Source of the DNA: JAAYJS01 sp964346185 | GTDB taxonomy: Bacteria; Bacillota; Clostridia; Eubacteriales; Eubacteriaceae | NCBI GenBank assembly: GCA_964346185.1 | Contig: CAYFTR010000002.1 | Span: 62,001 to 126,000, forward strand | DNA length: 64,000 nucleotides | Reading direction: 5' to 3' | Shown here: positions 44,142 to 52,372 of the stretch, one piece after another | Layout: the number at the start of each line of letters is the position of its first letter | Numbering within the stretch: position 1 is the stretch's first letter | The notes under the pieces: model-generated | What the model was told of the DNA's origin: nothing | Database searches by the model: none | Seen by the model: the letters and a program-made list of their open reading frames with translations, nothing else | Program-made: the position numbers and the translations under genes

Positions 44142-46277
44142 TTACATGATGGCATCCATACCTAAGGCCGGGTGACCTTTTTCCGTTAAGTATTCCAATA
44201 CCGCTTCGGATTCGGTTGCAATGGTTTCATCGCAAACCATATCACTGAAGTTATCGATGCCGTAGAGCTCTTTTGCTGCTTTGTTCAGCCTTTCCGCCAT
44301 ATCGTCTTTCAGTTCTTTAGGCATCCACACAATCCGCTCAACGCCGCCTTCGGCAGCCATAAATTTCTTGGATCCGATAAAGTGACGTCCGTGTCCCATA
44401 AAGCCCGGCGTTTGAACACCGCCACCGGTCATAGAAGCCAATTCGCCAAAGGTCATACCGACAGGCGTCATACCGCCGAATTCTCGGTTAACGATAACAA
44501 CACCGTTAGCTTCCGGCATAATACCACAAATACATTCGAAACAACCGCAAGAGGTCATCGGATTTTCCAAAATAGAATAAAGTGTCACGTGATCAACCGC
44601 ACCGCCGGACATGGCGGCAACGGTTTCGTTTACCTCTTCCCATGCACCGGTTTTCGCATCGATTTGTTTTTCTTTATTAATCGGTTGCGAGGGACCTGTC
44701 GGATCTAACTCATAGGTTGCTTTTGAATCCAGCCAAGATACCGCACCGCATAAACCTAAACGTTCGGGTGTAACAACGCAAACATGAGCCGGAGCAAAGG
44801 ATTGACAGAGATTGCAAGTGTAAAATTGCCCGACACTTTCGTCCGTCATGGCATCTAAACGTTCGTCTCTTCTTTTATAGACAGGTTTTGCCAATTCTTC
44901 TTCATATTTTGCGACATCTTCCTCTTCAGTGTAAATGGTTACGGCACATTTATCCACAATTGTACCGAATTCATCGTGCATTTTAGCATATAGGACTTCA
45001 CCGAAATGTTTGAGTCTAAAGCCTTTGTCGTAAGAGTCTTTGCTGATACGTATCCAGGATATGTTTCTTTGACCGACATGCATAACACCTTCAATGTAGT
45101 TAATGAAATAGTGAATGCGTCTTTCCAAGACGGATTCGAAATCCTCTTGCATGTGTTTTCCGGCTACAGAAACTTTTATCCCCAACGGTAAACGTACAAC
45201 ACTTTGATTTTCAAAAGAGGTATCGTCAACATCCTTTCCGATAACTTCTATTTTATGGTCTTCGATGTTTTTTAAGTCTTCGGTGACAACCAGTTCCCAA
45301 CATTTTGTACGGTTTCCGCCAAATTCCACTTTCATTGCATCCTTACGGATACGTTCGCCTTCAAAAGCGGATGATACTTGTACGGGGCTGTCAATATTCG
45401 TTACTTTTATCTTTATACCTCTGGTATCCAGAGACGTTTGCAGCAGGTCTTGATGATTTTTTACTGATATCAAAGCGTCGGGAACTTCGGGTACTTCGGT
45501 ATCCGCTAAGACCGGAAAACCAAGAGCGATGGCACCGGCACCGGCGGAAACTGTAATTTCGTCTAAAGAACCGAAGGTGTTAACAAAAGCTGGCACTCTA
45601 TCCTTTGTATAGGTTAAGAGGGCCTTTAAATTGCCGGGTTCAATAGCTCCGAAAATCAGAGCGGCTCGTATAGCAACGGACACTACGTGAATGACCGATG
45701 TAATTTCGTACCCTAGGGGGATAACTCTGTACTCCAAACCCATTTTTACATCTGATGCTGCAATTTGGTCGATAACATGACCGACTAAAAAGGTCATAAT
45801 ACCTCTACTTTGGTAATCTTTAACCAATTGCACAACGTCTTGTGGCGGTTCACATTGGCCGATAAGAACGGCAATACCGGGAATATCACCGGTTACTAAA
45901 GGAACACCCAGAGAGCGAATAATCGAATCCGGTATATGACCGATTCCCGTCTGATCCGCATAGGGGTTGCCGTTAATATACTTTAATGCTTCTAAGATTT
46001 CCGCACCGACTGCAGTAGCTAAACCGGCATTTAAGGCTTCGCCTAAATCGTCTTTTCCTGAAATTAAGCTTTTTTGAATTTTGACCGCTTCGATCAATTC
46101 TTCCAATCGAGTGATTTTAATACCCGTTGCCGCATAAATGACAGGTAATCCGTAAGCAGTGTCGGGAAAAGCCACTGCCGCTCCGTCTCCGTAGTGCTCA
46201 ATAGCCGATTGTACTGAATTTTCCGTTAATTTCGCAACGGTATTCGCACCTGTGTAAATGATGTCTGTAAGTGTCAT
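44142..46277 (-). CDS. acsB: Acetyl-CoA synthase AcsB, copy 1 (divergent N-terminal half)
   Basis: 711 residues. Catalyses condensation of CO, methyl (from the corrinoid protein) and CoA. All A-cluster ligands are present: C488, C491, C500, C510, C577 and C579 (FYTCNLC, VCVV, LGLCGA, SCGCF), offset by 18 from Moorella numbering. The last 145 or so residues are almost identical to the second AcsB at 47193-49340, whereas the N-terminal 480, including the CODH-contact domain, match only at roughly half of positions by eye. It follows the His-rich gene by 74 bp with an AAGGAGGA ribosome site, separate from the main acs operon. Full length and intact, so not a pseudogene. Confidence 0.95.
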   Translation of the reverse strand: MTLTDIIYTGANTVAKLTENSVQSAIEHYGDGAAVAFPDTAYGLPVIYAATGIKITRLEELIEAVKIQKSLISGKDDLGEALNAGLATAVGAEILEALKYINGNPYADQTGIGHIPDSIIRSLGVPLVTGDIPGIAVLIGQCEPPQDVVQLVKDYQSRGIMTFLVGHVIDQIAASDVKMGLEYRVIPLGYEITSVIHVVSVAIRAALIFGAIEPGNLKALLTYTKDRVPAFVNTFGSLDEITVSAGAGAIALGFPVLADTEVPEVPDALISVKNHQDLLQTSLDTRGIKIKVTNIDSPVQVSSAFEGERIRKDAMKVEFGGNRTKCWELVVTEDLKNIEDHKIEVIGKDVDDTSFENQSVVRLPLGIKVSVAGKHMQEDFESVLERRIHYFINYIEGVMHVGQRNISWIRISKDSYDKGFRLKHFGEVLYAKMHDEFGTIVDKCAVTIYTEEEDVAKYEEELAKPVYKRRDERLDAMTDESVGQFYTCNLCQSFAPAHVCVVTPERLGLCGAVSWLDSKATYELDPTGPSQPINKEKQIDAKTGAWEEVNETVAAMSGGAVDHVTLYSILENPMTSCGCFECICGIMPEANGVVIVNREFGGMTPVGMTFGELASMTGGGVQTPGFMGHGRHFIGSKKFMAAEGGVERIVWMPKELKDDMAERLNKAAKELYGIDNFSDMVCDETIATESEAVLEYLTEKGHPALGMDAIM

Positions 46278-46351
46278 GTGTCCTCCTTCAGGTTTTTTGC
46301 CGCCGATTCATCAGCAGATTCAATGACATTGTTTAATAAATTGTTTTAATG

Positions 46352-46762
46352 TTATAGATTTTCTAACGCTTTCGCTAAATAGCCGTTGGCTTTATCCACA
46401 TATTCGATTGCTTCATCAATTGCTTTAGCGACATCTTGTTTACCGGCAATTTTCATTTTGTCCGACCATTGCTTGTATTCCTTTGCATGTTCTTCATTAT
46501 GATCCGCCCAATGAGATAAAAGCACTTTTAACATTTCATCTTCTTTTCCATCTACAGTATGAGCATGAGAATGGTCGTGACTGTGGTGGTGATCATGATC
46601 ATGGTTGTGATCATGGCTATGACTGTGGGTATGTTTGTGCGTATGAACACCCGCTTCTTCCGAATGGGAGTGGCCGTGGTGGTCACCGGTGCTGTGGTCA
46701 TGTTCGTGACAATGTTCGTGGGTGTGTTGATGTTCGTGTGGGTGGTCGTGTTTGTGAGTCAT
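46352..46762 (-). CDS. Histidine-rich protein, putative nickel-binding partner of AcsB
   Basis: 136 residues: residues 1-72 hold 31 histidines alternating with D/S/T/E, a typical nickel/cobalt/zinc buffering tail like those of HypB, UreE or SlyD; residues 73-136 form a helical domain (MLKVLLSHWADHNEEHAKEY, then two helices rich in Ala/Lys) shared with the truncated protein at 42870-43064. No signal peptide, so cytoplasmic. It is the first gene of the two-gene unit with acsB copy 1, lying between two nickel-enzyme genes. Nickel storage or delivery to the A-cluster is inference from composition and context. The simple (CA)n-like DNA of the His tract could vary in length. Confidence 0.75.
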   Translation of the reverse strand: MTHKHDHPHEHQHTHEHCHEHDHSTGDHHGHSHSEEAGVHTHKHTHSHSHDHNHDHDHHHSHDHSHAHTVDGKEDEMLKVLLSHWADHNEEHAKEYKQWSDKMKIAGKQDVAKAIDEAIEYVDKANGYLAKALENL

Positions 46763-46787
46763 AATACTTCTCCTGTTTTAATTTTTC

Positions 46788-46804
46788 CAATACATGATGT
46801 ATTG
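46788..46804 (-). promoter_or_regulatory. 17-bp palindrome in the leader of the His-rich gene
   Basis: CAATACAT-G-ATGTATTG is a perfect palindrome with 8-bp arms. It lies between the extended -10 (46851) and the AGGAG ribosome site, where it could be a repressor operator or an RNA hairpin restraining translation. Confidence 0.5.
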
Positions 46805-46850
46805 ATTGTTTTACTTCATTAGCCTTATAGTTAAGGGGTGTACTCTCGCT

Positions 46851-46859
46851 ATTATAACA
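46851..46859 (-). promoter_or_regulatory. Extended -10 promoter for the His-rich gene and acsB copy 1
   Basis: Minus strand TGT-TATAAT (46859-46851) directly downstream of the acsB copy 2 terminator, giving about 80 nt of leader before the ATG. No good -35. Confidence 0.6.
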
Positions 46860-46887
46860 CGTTTTTTCTTGAGGTAGGGGGAAAACT

Positions 46888-46919
46888 AAAAAAAAGCAAG
46901 GTGTTAACACCTTGCTTTT
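46888..46919 (-). terminator. Strong intrinsic terminator of the main acs operon
   Basis: AAAAGCAAGGTG-TTAA-CACCTTGC is a perfect stem on the minus strand followed by eight T (46895-46888). It separates acsB copy 2 from the His-rich/acsB copy 1 unit. Confidence 0.93.
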
Positions 46920-47000
46920 CAAAGCAATAATTGTGGCTTCAATTTATAGGATCCCTAATATTTATTTTAGAACCGTCCATGAATCCTGCAATACTACTTA

Positions 47001-47192
47001 CCGGATCGCCGGTTGAATCCCTGCTTGTTTGATGTACGCACGCCATGTAACCTTTGGCAGCACCGTTTTTTCTTTCGCTGTCGTTTCGCTCATATCCGGC
47101 ACCGCCAAATAAACCCCTACACAATAGAGTTCTGACGTGATCAAGCTCCCGTCGCGCTCTATTGTTCGGTCTTTACATGACTTGTTTTACGC
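47001..47192 (-). repeat. 3'-flank repeat, copy B (downstream of acsB copy 2)
   Basis: Homologous to 43973-44141, see that entry. The AATAGAG/CTCTATT stem (CTCTATT on plus at 47157-47163, AATAGAG at 47123-47129) is kept. Copy B has a 61-codon minus-strand frame (46939-47124) that copy A lacks, so coding is unlikely. With the terminator 270 bp beyond the acsB stop this forms an unusually long 3' untranslated region. Confidence 0.7.
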
Positions 47193-49340
47193 TTACATGA
47201 TTGCGTCCATACCTAAGGCCGGGTGACCTTTTTCCGTTAAGTATTCCAATACCGCTTCGGATTCAGTTGCAATGGTTTCATCGCATACCATATCACTGAA
47301 GTTTTCAATACCGGTCATTTCTTTTACGGTTTTATTTAATCTTTCGGCTACATCGTCTTTCAGTTCTTTCGGCATCCATACGATTCTTTCTACGCCGCCT
47401 TCAGCAGACATAAATTTCTTGGATCCGATAAAGTGACGTCCGTGTCCCATAAACCCGGGTGTTTGTACCCCACCACCGGTCATGGAAGCCAATTCACCGA
47501 AGGTCATACCGACGGGCGTCATACCGCCGAATTCACGGTTAACGATAACAACACCGTTGGCTTCCGGCATAATACCGCAAATACATTCGAAACAACCGCA
47601 AGAGGTCATCGGGTCTTCCAAAATAGAGTACAAGGTTACTTGTTCGACTGCACCTTGAGATGCTTTGGCGACAACTTCATTAACGCTTTCGTAAGCACCG
47701 GTTCTTTCGTCGGTCATGCCTTTTTTCTCGATCGGTTGCGAGGGACCTGTCGGGTCTAATTCTTTAGTTGCTTTGGAGTCTAACCAGGATACAGCACCGC
47801 ATAAACCTAAACGTTCGGGTGTAACAACACAAACGTGAGCCGGAGCAAAGGATTGACATAAGGTACAGGTATAGAATACATCGACACTTTCGTCAGTTAA
47901 GGAGTCCAGTCTTTCATCTCTGGAAGTATAAATCGGTTTAGCCAATTCTTGTTCCAGACGTTTAACATCTTCTTCATCGGTGTAAAGATTTACTTCGACT
48001 TTATCAACAACTTTTCCGAATTCATCCAACATTTTAGCATAGATAACTTCACCGATATGTCTGAGTCTGAAACCTGCTTCATAAGCTTCTTTAGTTAGAC
48101 GGATCCATGTAATGTTTCTTTGACCGACGTGCATAGCACCTTCAATGTAGTTCATAAAGTAGTGCAATCTTCTTTCCAATACGGATTCAAAGTCTGATTG
48201 CATTGCTTTACCGGCAACTTTAACTTCTACACCTAAAGGTAAGCGAACAACTTCACCGGCTTTAAAGCTTTCGTCGTCGATGTCCGGACCGATCAGGGTA
48301 ATTTTATGGTCTTCACATTCGCTTAAACCGACGGTGCGTACCAATTCCCATGCCGGTGTTCTGTTGCCACCGAATTCAGCATACATGCTGTCCTTACGGA
48401 CACGTTCACCTTCAAATGCGGAAGATACGGATACGGGGCAGTCAATTTCTGTGACTTTAATTTTTATGTTTCTGGCTTCCAAGGAAGTGGTGACAACTTT
48501 GTCGCTGTCCGGTTGGTGCAACAACAAGGTCGGTACTTCGTTAATGTAAGTTTCCGTAATTGCCGGGAAGCCCATGTCAATAGCGGCTGCACCAGCTGCA
48601 ATAATTTTAGGTGTCCAATCGTCAAATACGTTAACAAAAGCAAAGACACGGTCTCTTGTGTAGATACGGTGTTTGATCCATTCGCCCGGAGGGGTTGCAC
48701 CGAACATGATGGATGCTCTGACCGCTACGGATACTACGTTAATAACGTCTTCGATATCGTAACCGCAGGGGATCACACGGAGTTCTACACCCATTTTAAT
48801 TTTTTGTTCTACAGCCTGGTCGATAACTTCACCGACTAAATAGGTTTGTAAACCTTTATTTTGATAGGACTTGATAATTTCAGCCAATTTTTCGGGGTCT
48901 TTATGTTTACCGATAATTACGGCAACACCGGGGATGTCCTGAGTAACCAGAGCAACACCGAAAGAACGTACCATGGCGTCGGTTAAGTGTCCTTGTACGT
49001 GTTCCGGATGTGGTTTACCGTCCAGATACTTGCAAGCTTGAATGATTTCCGTATACATTGCAGCAGCAACACCGGCATCCAACGCATCTTGCAGATAACG
49101 TGTACGGTTAATTCTGTCTTCCGCCATTTTCAGACCTCTTTCCAGGTCGCCTACGGTTTCAAGTTTTTCACCTGTAATCGCATAGATAACCGGTAAAGCG
49201 TATGCGGTATCCGGTAATTTGCCGACAGCTTCGCGGCCTTTTTCTTCAATTGCTTTGGCAACAAGCTCTTCGGCTCTTTCTTTGTACTGAGCAACGCCTT
49301 CGTAAATGACGTCAAAAAGATTTACAACTTTGTGATCCAT
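47193..49340 (-). CDS. acsB: Acetyl-CoA synthase AcsB, copy 2 (main acs operon)
   Basis: 715 residues with A-cluster cysteines C492, C495, C504, C514, C581 and C583, all conserved. The N-terminal part (PDTAYALPVIYAITGEKL, GVELRVIPCGYDIEDVINVVSVAVRASIMFGATPPG) is the canonical AcsB region that contacts CODH. It follows cooC in the order acsA-cooC-acsB expected for acetogens, so this is likely the housekeeping copy. A GGAGG ribosome site lies 11 bp before the ATG. A tetraloop hairpin sits in the 135-bp gap to cooC. Confidence 0.97.
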   Translation of the reverse strand: MDHKVVNLFDVIYEGVAQYKERAEELVAKAIEEKGREAVGKLPDTAYALPVIYAITGEKLETVGDLERGLKMAEDRINRTRYLQDALDAGVAAAMYTEIIQACKYLDGKPHPEHVQGHLTDAMVRSFGVALVTQDIPGVAVIIGKHKDPEKLAEIIKSYQNKGLQTYLVGEVIDQAVEQKIKMGVELRVIPCGYDIEDVINVVSVAVRASIMFGATPPGEWIKHRIYTRDRVFAFVNVFDDWTPKIIAAGAAAIDMGFPAITETYINEVPTLLLHQPDSDKVVTTSLEARNIKIKVTEIDCPVSVSSAFEGERVRKDSMYAEFGGNRTPAWELVRTVGLSECEDHKITLIGPDIDDESFKAGEVVRLPLGVEVKVAGKAMQSDFESVLERRLHYFMNYIEGAMHVGQRNITWIRLTKEAYEAGFRLRHIGEVIYAKMLDEFGKVVDKVEVNLYTDEEDVKRLEQELAKPIYTSRDERLDSLTDESVDVFYTCTLCQSFAPAHVCVVTPERLGLCGAVSWLDSKATKELDPTGPSQPIEKKGMTDERTGAYESVNEVVAKASQGAVEQVTLYSILEDPMTSCGCFECICGIMPEANGVVIVNREFGGMTPVGMTFGELASMTGGGVQTPGFMGHGRHFIGSKKFMSAEGGVERIVWMPKELKDDVAERLNKTVKEMTGIENFSDMVCDETIATESEAVLEYLTEKGHPALGMDAIM

Positions 49341-49423
49341 TAATAGTTTTTCCTCCGTTTATATTTCAATATAACCAATCTGTGGTCTTCAATAACCAAG
49401 GTTTTATTTCCGACTTTCAGCTT

Positions 49424-49462
49424 GCGGGCACAGCCTTTCCCGAAAGGGAAAGGCCAAACCCG
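49424..49462 (-). other. GC-rich hairpin between cooC and acsB copy 2
   Basis: GCCTTTCCC (49433-49441) and GGGAAAGGC (49446-49454) pair perfectly around GAAA, and CGGG (49425-49428)/CCCG (49459-49462) extends the base. No T-run on the minus strand, so it is not an obvious terminator. Could protect or process the acsB mRNA. Confidence 0.6.
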
Positions 49463-49475
49463 TATTAATACTGCC

Positions 49476-50252
49476 TCAGCCTACAGTCGCTTCTATCTTT
49501 TCTCCCAATTGTCCGATAATTTTTTTTGTTTCCGAATCATCATAGGGTGACATATTGTTTCGATCGGAAGCAATGATCTCATCACGATAAGGGAGGAAGC
49601 CTAAAATATTGGCTTCTCCAACCCTTTCCGTAATAAAAGCTTCATCATCCTTAGATCTGATTTTGTTTCCTATGACAAATACTTTTTTTACTCCGATATC
49701 TCCTGCCAGTTGACAAATTTTATGGAAGGTTTGGATACTTCTGACACCGGGTTCCACCACGACGATAAACGCATCTACCGACTGGGCGGTTCCCCTTGCC
49801 AAATGTTCTATGCCGGCTTCCATGTCCATGACCACAACGTCCTTTTCAAAAAGCACCAAGTGGGTCATCAACATTTTTAAAAGTACATGTTCAGGGCATA
49901 CACAACCGGATCCGCCGGTATCCACCGTGCCCATGGTTAACAATTTTACACCTTTATGAACCCGCGAAAACTTTTCAGGTATATCGTCCACATCGGGATT
50001 CATTTTAAAGAGTGATCCGTAGGTTCCTTTTTGCGCATTTGTTCTCTCTTCGACCAGGTCTTTCATCTCGGATATAGGAACGATATCGGAAATTTCCTCT
50101 TCCGACATTCCCAGAGCCAAGCCCAAGTTGGCATCGGGGTCTGCGTCCACCGCCAAAACTTTATATCCTTTGTCTGCGAAATATCGGCACAGGCTGGCCG
50201 TAATGGTTGTTTTACCGACGCCGCCTTTACCGGTCAATGCAATTTTCATCAT
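49476..50252 (-). CDS. cooC: CooC-type nickel-insertion ATPase
   Basis: 258 residues, MinD/SIMIBI P-loop ATPase. Deviant Walker A GKGGVGKTT is at about 8-16, Walker A' VLAVDADPDANLGLALG follows, and a C-x-C pair (GSGCVCPEH) matches the nickel/zinc-binding cysteines at the CooC dimer interface. Helps load nickel into CODH, in this location possibly also ACS. It is 24 bp after acsA. A related protein is encoded at 58634. Confidence 0.93.
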   Translation of the reverse strand: MMKIALTGKGGVGKTTITASLCRYFADKGYKVLAVDADPDANLGLALGMSEEEISDIVPISEMKDLVEERTNAQKGTYGSLFKMNPDVDDIPEKFSRVHKGVKLLTMGTVDTGGSGCVCPEHVLLKMLMTHLVLFEKDVVVMDMEAGIEHLARGTAQSVDAFIVVVEPGVRSIQTFHKICQLAGDIGVKKVFVIGNKIRSKDDEAFITERVGEANILGFLPYRDEIIASDRNNMSPYDDSETKKIIGQLGEKIEATVG

Positions 50253-50276
50253 AACACCTACTTCCCAATCTATTAA

Positions 50277-52172
50277 TTAAATACCCAGATTCTTTCTCTT
50301 TTCTTCAATATCGTCTGCAATTTGTTCCGCCATGGCTACCGGATCTTTTTCGAATACGAAAACGGATTTTGTTGTATCCATCAAGCCTTCGGTCATCAAC
50401 TTTTTAAAGTTTTCGCTACCGTCAACGTAGGGCACAATACCTAAGTATGTGTTGATACCGGAGCCCACGCAATAGGATGCGATGGCAACCGCTTTTTCAG
50501 ACATCCATTCTGGTGCTACCCCTACAACCGGTAGATCAGAAATGTCCACGCCTCTTTCGTTGGCAACTCGGGCTACGATATCTAGAATACGGGAAATGTC
50601 AACACAGGAGCCCATGTGTAATACCGGAGGAATATTTGCTCTTTCGCAAGCCTCTTTCAAACCACGTCCGGCCAATTCTTTTGCTTCTAATTGAAGTAAA
50701 CCGGCTTTTGCAGCAGCTTGTGCGGCACAACCTGTGGTAACACAGATAATATCGTTTTTAATGAGTTCTTTCATAACCGTGATATGGCTGTAGTCGTGTT
50801 CGGTTTTCGGGTTGTTACATCCGACGATACCGGCCGCACCTCTTAATACACCTGCCCAAATAAGGTCGGATAAAGGTTTAACCGTTCCTTCAATATCGGT
50901 TTGTGTATTGACAACGCGGTCCAAACAACCGATGGTTGTTTCTACAGAGTAGCCGATCATGGTATCTTGTTTTAAATCCGGGATTTCAACTTTATCTTGG
51001 TTTCTGTTTTTGAAGTTTTCCGCTGCAACTTTAACAACTTCCTTTGCTGTTTCATAAGGATTGTGTTCGTCAAATTCGATGTAGAGGTCTCCTGCAATTT
51101 TAGCCTTTGGAGAAGTCGAAATGAAGCGTGTGTGGTAGTTTTCGGATAAGTTCGGCAATGCCGGGAAGATACATTGAACGTCTACAATAACAGCTTCAAC
51201 CGCACCTGTGATAACCGCCATTTCCTGTTGGTAGAAGTTACCCGCAATTTTAATACCGTGGCGCATGGTTACTTCGTTACCGGTACAGCACATACCGACA
51301 ACATTAATGCCTTTTGCACCTTGAGATTTTGCAATTTCTACTAATTCGGGGTCTTTAGATGCTACGACAACCATTTCAGCTAAGTTCGGGTCGTGTCCGT
51401 GTAAAACAATGTTGACGGATTCTTCATCCAAGACACCTAAGTTGGACTCGGATGCTCTTTCTTGGGGAACGCCGTACATAATGTCGGAAAATTCGGTTCC
51501 GATCATAGAGCCGCCCCAACCGTCGGATAAACTAGTTCTCAATGAGCGTCTCATTAAAGATTCGTAGTCCGATGCACAACCAATGTGGGTAGAGTGTAAC
51601 AAGGTGGTTACTTCCTGGTCGATCGCTCTGGGAGCAATGCCTTCTTTTTCCCATAATTCCTGACGTTGTTTCGGTGCTCTCTTTAAGAATTTTAATGTTC
51701 CGAAAGGTTTACCGAATTCCAACAATGCCATTTCAGCCAACTCGTGGGCCAAAGCGTAAGTTTCTTTAGTATCCGCTTCTTCGATTTCCCATTCTTTTGC
51801 AATTTGGCGAAGTTTTGCTTCATCTCTAATTTTAAAAGGTCCTTCTGCAGATGATAAGTGCATCGCATGGACAATATCTCTTGCGTGGTCAGAGTGGGCT
51901 GAAGTTCCGGCCGCTACCATTCTCGCGAAGTTACGCGCAACGATGGTGTCTCTATCTGCACCGCAAATACCGCGTTGTGGTCCTTTTTCCGGATTGGGGC
52001 TTACTCGACAGGGTCCCATAGCACAAATACGGCAGCAAATACCTTGCTCACCGAAACCGCATTGGGTTTTTAGTGCTTTTTTGCGATCCCACATGGTTTC
52101 TGCGCCCTCTTTAGAGGCTTTTTCCATTAATGCTTCAGCAATAACATCAAATTCTAACAATTCATTGCTCAT
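50277..52172 (-). CDS. acsA: Carbon monoxide dehydrogenase catalytic subunit
   Basis: 631 residues. Reduces CO2 to CO at the Ni-Fe-S C-cluster and passes it to AcsB. N-terminal cysteines for the D- and B-clusters are C38, C46, C47, C50, C55 and C70 (TQCGFGEQGICCRICAMGPC). C-cluster regions are seen as THIGCAS, CCTGNEVTMRHG, DVQCIFP, GAAGIVGCNNPK, TTGCAAQAA and HMGSCVD. Located between acsE (200-bp gap) and cooC. Equivalent to cooS. Confidence 0.97.
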   Translation of the reverse strand: MSNELLEFDVIAEALMEKASKEGAETMWDRKKALKTQCGFGEQGICCRICAMGPCRVSPNPEKGPQRGICGADRDTIVARNFARMVAAGTSAHSDHARDIVHAMHLSSAEGPFKIRDEAKLRQIAKEWEIEEADTKETYALAHELAEMALLEFGKPFGTLKFLKRAPKQRQELWEKEGIAPRAIDQEVTTLLHSTHIGCASDYESLMRRSLRTSLSDGWGGSMIGTEFSDIMYGVPQERASESNLGVLDEESVNIVLHGHDPNLAEMVVVASKDPELVEIAKSQGAKGINVVGMCCTGNEVTMRHGIKIAGNFYQQEMAVITGAVEAVIVDVQCIFPALPNLSENYHTRFISTSPKAKIAGDLYIEFDEHNPYETAKEVVKVAAENFKNRNQDKVEIPDLKQDTMIGYSVETTIGCLDRVVNTQTDIEGTVKPLSDLIWAGVLRGAAGIVGCNNPKTEHDYSHITVMKELIKNDIICVTTGCAAQAAAKAGLLQLEAKELAGRGLKEACERANIPPVLHMGSCVDISRILDIVARVANERGVDISDLPVVGVAPEWMSEKAVAIASYCVGSGINTYLGIVPYVDGSENFKKLMTEGLMDTTKSVFVFEKDPVAMAEQIADDIEEKRKNLGI

Positions 52173-52239
52173 ATTATTTCCTTCCTCACTACTAAAAATC
52201 TACTAAAAACTGTATTCTTTGTAAAAATTACGATTCACC

Positions 52240-52268
52240 TTTACAAACGCTTGTATTAGGTGTATACT
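52240..52268 (+). promoter_or_regulatory. Plus-strand promoter in the acsE-acsA gap
   Basis: TTTACA (52240-52245) and TATACT (52263-52268) are 17 bp apart, both 5/6 matches. It points away from the acs genes and leads into a strong terminator 30 bp later. No plus-strand reading frame of note lies between. Confidence 0.6.
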
Positions 52269-52274
52269 AACATT

Positions 52275-52333
52275 GAAATTTGAAATACTTATTCGACTGT
52301 CCCTTCTTGCATTTGCAAGAAGGGACTTTTTTT
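52275..52333 (+). ncRNA. Candidate short antisense RNA (about 60 nt)
   Basis: Inferred transcript from the plus-strand promoter at 52240-52268 to the terminator ending at 52333. The 5' part is AT-rich (ACATTGAAATTTGAAATAC), the 3' half is the terminator hairpin. It would be complementary to the acsE-acsA intergenic mRNA. No known RNA family recognised. Confidence 0.4.
52299..52333 (+). terminator. Strong intrinsic terminator on the plus strand, acsE-acsA gap
   Basis: GTCCCTTCTTGC (52299-52310) and GCAAGAAGGGAC (52315-52326) pair perfectly around ATTT, followed by seven T (52327-52333) on the plus strand only. On the minus strand the hairpin is preceded by A and followed by no T-run, so it would not stop acs transcription in the usual way. 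Confidence 0.85.
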
Positions 52334-52372
52334 ATGTTTTAGTTAATTTGACAATATCCGTTGGATACGGTT

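Noticed and set aside
46483..46822. Overlapping plus-strand frames opposite the His-rich gene
   Set aside because: They are mirror images of the repetitive His codons (CAT/CAC read as ATG/GTG), rich in Val/Met/Gly with no family features.
46939..47124. 61-codon minus-strand frame downstream of acsB copy 2
   Set aside because: The homologous stretch after acsB copy 1 has stops in this frame, and no ribosome site is present; treated as part of a non-coding repeat.
52299..52333. Reading the acsE-acsA hairpin as a terminator of the acs operon
   Set aside because: The T-run is on the plus strand only; on the acs strand the hairpin is preceded by A-run and followed by mixed sequence.
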